Positions 5,276-7,114 of a stretch of 7,114 bases of DNA are shown in pieces; position 1 is the first letter of the stretch, and each line of letters begins with the position of its first letter. The notes below the pieces were generated by a model that searched no databases, was not told the DNA's origin, and saw nothing but the letters and a program-made list of their open reading frames with translations. The translations under genes were made by a program, and so were the position numbers. The DNA is from an uncultured Oscillospiraceae bacterium (GTDB taxonomy: Bacteria > Bacillota > Clostridia > Oscillospirales > Oscillospiraceae). The stretch spans positions 1 through 7,114 of the forward strand of contig CAAFLF010000022.1 of the NCBI GenBank assembly GCA_900763685.1, in the 5' to 3' direction.

Positions 5276-5907
5276 CCGTTCTTCTCATTGTCCTCCTTAT
5301 GATCACCGCCGGGGTCTTCGCCTACGAGCGCGGCAAGCGCCGCCTGATGCAGGCCGTGCTGGACTGCGCGGAGGTGGATGACGACGAGGCCGTCACCAAG
5401 CACCAGCAGGTGGCGGTGCTGCGGAGCGTGGGCGTCACCCTGCCGCCGGAGCAGGAGAAGGAGCTCCTCTGGCACAGCGACCCGGAGCAGAGCATGTTCT
5501 ACGCCCACTGCCCCTACTGGGGGCTGCTGGGCAGCGGCGAGTTCGACTGGGACCGGGTCTACTCCCCCGGGGACGCTGAGTGCGTCCAGGAGGAGGACGC
5601 CTACGTCCCCATCTTTGAGGGCCTTCAACGGATCTCCGGCCTGCCGATGGAGGATATCCGGGGCCATGACTGCTACTTTGCCGACTTCACCCTGGCGGGC
5701 CACCCCGTCTCCTTCCGCGCCAAGGAGACCCTGGACTTCCTGGACCCCAAGGTCGGGGAGTTTCTGAACCGGCAGATCCGGAAATACCTGCCGGAAACGA
5801 AGGAGCGCTTCTTCCTGGACGGGAACCGGCTCTCCCCTATCTGGTACTGGGGCACGAAGGCGGAGGCCCAGGCCGTCAACGGGAAGACCGGGATGAAGTT
5901 CCGTTGA
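5272..5907 (+). CDS. Hypothetical membrane-anchored protein coupled to lspA/rluD
   Basis: I do not recognise this 211-residue protein. Residues 2-18 (TVLLIVLLMITAGVFAY) form one strongly hydrophobic helix followed by ERGKRR, which predicts an N-terminal membrane anchor with the remainder in the cytoplasm. The rest looks soluble and globular, acidic early on (DCAEVDDDE) and aromatic-rich, with clusters such as HCPYWGLLG, FDWDRVYSPGD, HDCYFADFTLAGHP and LSPIWYWGTKAEAQ. There is no obvious enzyme motif and no paired cysteines suggesting zinc binding. The ATG at 5272 overlaps the pseudouridine synthase stop, with GGAGG (5260-5264) 7 bases before it. An open frame extends upstream of this ATG, but that part is only the +1 shadow of the synthase gene. 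Co-translation with lspA suggests a housekeeping or envelope-linked role, which is inference only. Confidence 0.85.
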   Translation: MTVLLIVLLMITAGVFAYERGKRRLMQAVLDCAEVDDDEAVTKHQQVAVLRSVGVTLPPEQEKELLWHSDPEQSMFYAHCPYWGLLGSGEFDWDRVYSPGDAECVQEEDAYVPIFEGLQRISGLPMEDIRGHDCYFADFTLAGHPVSFRAKETLDFLDPKVGEFLNRQIRKYLPETKERFFLDGNRLSPIWYWGTKAEAQAVNGKTGMKFR

Positions 5908-5917
5908 GGCGGGAGCC

Positions 5918-5993
5918 GTACCCCGCGGGGGACGGGCCGCCGGGTCGTCGGCCCCTACGGGCGCGCCGCGCCCCCGGCGGTTGCCATCCGCCG
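5918..5993. repeat. GC-rich cluster of nested inverted repeats, possible dispersed intergenic element
   Basis: Four palindromic units follow one another. They are CCCCGCGGGG (5921-5930), a 9-bp stem with one mismatch (5934-5942 with 5946-5954), a 5-bp stem (5959-5963 with 5969-5973), and a 6-bp stem (5975-5980 with 5988-5993). None is followed by a T tract, so this is not a normal terminator. The minus strand reads CCCGTAGGGGCCGACGAC at 5961-5944. From memory this resembles GTAGGGGC-type intergenic repeats of Oscillospiraceae, but only one copy lies here and I cannot confirm that it is repeated. No coding frame fits the stretch. Confidence 0.45.
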
Positions 5994-6037
5994 CGCAAAC
6001 CCCGCCCCCTCGGGGAGCACACAAAGGAGAAATACCC

Positions 6038-6706
6038 ATGTTTCAAGGTTTTGACGATACCACGGTGGACTTCCTCTGGGGCATCCGGCTCAACAACGAG
6101 CGGCCCTGGTTTGAAGCCCATAAGCAGGAATACCTGGACCACCTCTACCGGCCCATGCGGGAGCTGGGGAACGAGCTCTATGACCATGTGGCTCCCCAAT
6201 TGAAGGGCGAGCCCCTGATGTGCAAGGTCTCCCGCATCTACCGGGACGCCCGGCGGCTCCATGGCCGGGGTCCCTACAAGGACCACCTCTGGATCTCCAT
6301 TCAGAAGCCCGCCGGGGCCTGGGACGAGGCCCCCTGCTTCTGGTTTGAGCTGAGTCCCGATGGCTGGAGCTACGGCATGGGCTTCTACTCTGTGAAGCCC
6401 GCCACCATGGCCCGGCTGCGGCGGCAGCTCCAGGAGCGGCCGGAGGAGATGGAGGCCCTGATGCGCAGGCTCGCCCGGCAGAGGGAGTTCACCCTCTCCG
6501 GCGAGAGCTACAAAAAGCCCCGGGCCCAGGCGCCCTCGGAGCTGCTCTCCCCCTGGTATGTCCTCAAGGGCTTCTCCCTCTCCCACGACGAGGCCCTGAC
6601 GGAGGAGCTCTTCTCCCGGGAGATCCTGGAGCGGGCGAAGGCGGGCTTTGACTTCCTGCTGCCCTACTACCGCTACTTCTCCGCCCTCTGCGCGGAAGGG
6701 GACTGA
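6038..6706 (+). CDS. DUF2461 / TIGR02453 family protein
   Basis: The 222-residue protein matches the DUF2461 family, which is widespread in bacteria and also found in fungi, with no established biochemical function. Family marks are the N-terminal NNERPWFEAHKQEY (19-32), the central SRIYRDARRLHGRGPYKDHLWI (65-86; usually RIxRDxRFS…PYK), FWFELSPDGWSYGMGFY in the middle, and a basic SYKKPRAQAP segment toward the C terminus. Length is normal for the family and there is no signal peptide or membrane helix, so it is likely cytoplasmic. ATG 6038 is preceded by AAAGGAG (6023-6029) at 8 bases. The frame is open further upstream into the GC-rich repeat patch, but that part has no ribosome binding site and no family similarity. 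No clear promoter of its own is visible, and no convincing terminator follows. Confidence 0.9.
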   Translation: MFQGFDDTTVDFLWGIRLNNERPWFEAHKQEYLDHLYRPMRELGNELYDHVAPQLKGEPLMCKVSRIYRDARRLHGRGPYKDHLWISIQKPAGAWDEAPCFWFELSPDGWSYGMGFYSVKPATMARLRRQLQERPEEMEALMRRLARQREFTLSGESYKKPRAQAPSELLSPWYVLKGFSLSHDEALTEELFSREILERAKAGFDFLLPYYRYFSALCAEGD

Positions 6707-6712
6707 CGGGGC

Positions 6713-6741
6713 TTGCGTTTCCCGTCGGAATGTGCTATCTT
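6713..6741 (+). promoter_or_regulatory. Probable extended -10 promoter of the small zinc-ribbon gene
   Basis: TTGCGT (6713-6718), a 17-base spacer and TATCTT (6736-6741), with TG at 6733-6734 giving TGCTATCTT. The run TGCTATCTTAC (6733-6743 by the TG position) also occurs on the minus strand of operator 2 and its flank, so it may be a half-operator or simply a shared promoter core. Expected start is near 6748, leaving about 60 bases of leader. Confidence 0.6.
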
Positions 6742-6756
6742 ACGATCGAAATGAGA

Positions 6757-6784
6757 GCCGCCGGGGCCATTCCCCCCGGACGGC
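6757..6784 (+). other. Hairpin in the leader of the small zinc-ribbon gene
   Basis: GCCG/CGGC (6757-6760 with 6781-6784) and CCGGGG/CCCCGG (6761-6766 with 6774-6779) form a 10-bp stem with one bulged A at 6780. It lies between the predicted transcription start and the ribosome binding site (GAGGAGG, 6794-6800). It is not followed directly by a T tract; the T6 run at 6801-6806 is the spacer between ribosome binding site and ATG. It may stabilise the mRNA or mean nothing. Confidence 0.4.
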
Positions 6785-6808
6785 GCAAGCGTTGAGGAGG
6801 TTTTTTCT

Positions 6809-7102
6809 ATGGCACTGATGATTTGCCCGGAATGCGGCGGCCAGGTCAGCGACAAGGCCCACACCTGCCCCCACTGCGGCTACCCCATTGAGGAGCTGAT
6901 GGCCCAGGGTCCGGCCATCCCGGAGGTCTGCCTCTACGAGTATAAGGGCCAGACCTATGACGTGACGGACATCGTCCGCACCCTGCTCTCCGGGGACCGG
7001 GGCGAGGCCGCCGGCATCCTCTGGGAGCTGCTGGACCTCAAGCGGGAGGAAGTCACCATGGTCCTCTCCGGCATCGAAAACCAGTTCGGCATCCGGAACT
7101 GA
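6809..7102 (+). CDS. Small zinc-ribbon protein of unknown function
   Basis: The 97-residue protein begins with a zinc ribbon of two CPxCG-type knuckles (C6PECG and C20PHCG), followed by YPIEEL, a common start for small Bacillota zinc-ribbon proteins. The rest (about 40-97: VCLYEYKGQTYDVTDIVRTLLSGD, AAGILWELLDLKREEVTMVLSGIEN) looks like one short strand plus two or three amphipathic helices. It has no membrane segment and belongs to no family I can name. GAGGAGG ends 8 bases before ATG 6809, which favours this start over the ATG at 6818. It has its own predicted promoter. It is the second zinc-ribbon protein in the window, but unlike the one at 923 it is soluble and lacks the tRNA_anti-like domain. 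Confidence 0.87.
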   Translation: MALMICPECGGQVSDKAHTCPHCGYPIEELMAQGPAIPEVCLYEYKGQTYDVTDIVRTLLSGDRGEAAGILWELLDLKREEVTMVLSGIENQFGIRN

Positions 7103-7114
7103 GAAACCGAAGCG

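Noticed and set aside
5981..6037. Upstream ATG-like start for the DUF2461 gene
   Set aside because: The added residues come from GC-rich repeat sequence; AAAGGAG is correctly placed only for ATG 6038.
4328..6586. Long minus-strand open frames at 4328-5188, 5161-6039 and 5876-6586
   Set aside because: They are antisense to the pseudouridine synthase, the unknown membrane protein and the DUF2461 gene, with low-complexity translations and no ribosome binding sites worth noting.
6703..6728. Possible terminator after the DUF2461 gene
   Set aside because: The stem is about 8 bp with a wobble pair and a 10-base loop, there is no T tract, and it overlaps the predicted -35 box.
1..7114. CRISPR arrays, tRNA or rRNA genes, insertion sequences, attachment sites
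   Set aside because: No spaced direct repeats, cloverleaf-like segments, transposase or integrase coding, or target-site duplications were seen on either strand.

Overview
The window is GC-rich (roughly 65% by eye) and densely packed. It has AGGAGG-type ribosome binding sites, rho-independent terminators, and an lspA–RluA-family pseudouridine synthase gene pair like that of Bacillota. This suggests a high-GC member of the Clostridia, possibly Oscillospiraceae (relatives of Flavonifractor, Oscillibacter or Lawsonibacter). That placement is inferred from style and gene order; no rRNA or other marker is present to prove it.

Left part (1-1585): the 3' end of pnp (KH and S1 domains of polynucleotide phosphorylase) ends in a strong hairpin terminator. 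Directly beside it lies a second terminator, which serves a small XRE-family repressor gene on the minus strand. A compact AT-rich divergent promoter region (about 840-898) separates the repressor gene from a plus-strand gene for a membrane-anchored zinc-ribbon protein with a tRNA_anti-like (OB-type) domain. Two matching palindromic operators, GATAGCA-N4-TGCTATC in type and centred exactly 30 bp apart, sit in this region, one in the spacer of each predicted promoter. This is the clearest regulatory unit in the window: a repressor, its probable operators, and one probable target gene with its own terminator.

Middle (1586-5907): an extended -10 promoter precedes a six-transmembrane voltage-sensor-type potassium channel with a TVGYGD filter and two tandem RCK_C (TrkA_C) domains. 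After a GC-rich gap comes a tight run of four genes: an NYN-domain protein with a probable C-terminal LOTUS/OST-HTH domain, lspA (signal peptidase II), an RluA/RluD-family pseudouridine synthase, and an unrecognised membrane-anchored protein. The last three overlap by ATGA stop/start junctions, so they are probably translationally coupled.

Right part (5908-7114): a GC-rich patch of nested inverted repeats that may be a dispersed intergenic element, then a DUF2461 (TIGR02453) protein, then a promoter and a small zinc-ribbon protein. That last promoter contains the 11-mer TGCTATCTTAC. The same 11-mer occurs, inverted, in the left-hand regulatory region, hinting at a shared promoter type or shared control.

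Most of the window is ordinary chromosome. I see no mobile element, CRISPR array, tRNA or rRNA, and no defence or biosynthetic cluster. The items most worth a second look are the paired-operator repressor/zinc-ribbon module, the tandem RCK_C channel, the unknown lspA-operon membrane protein, and the inverted-repeat patch at 5918-5993.
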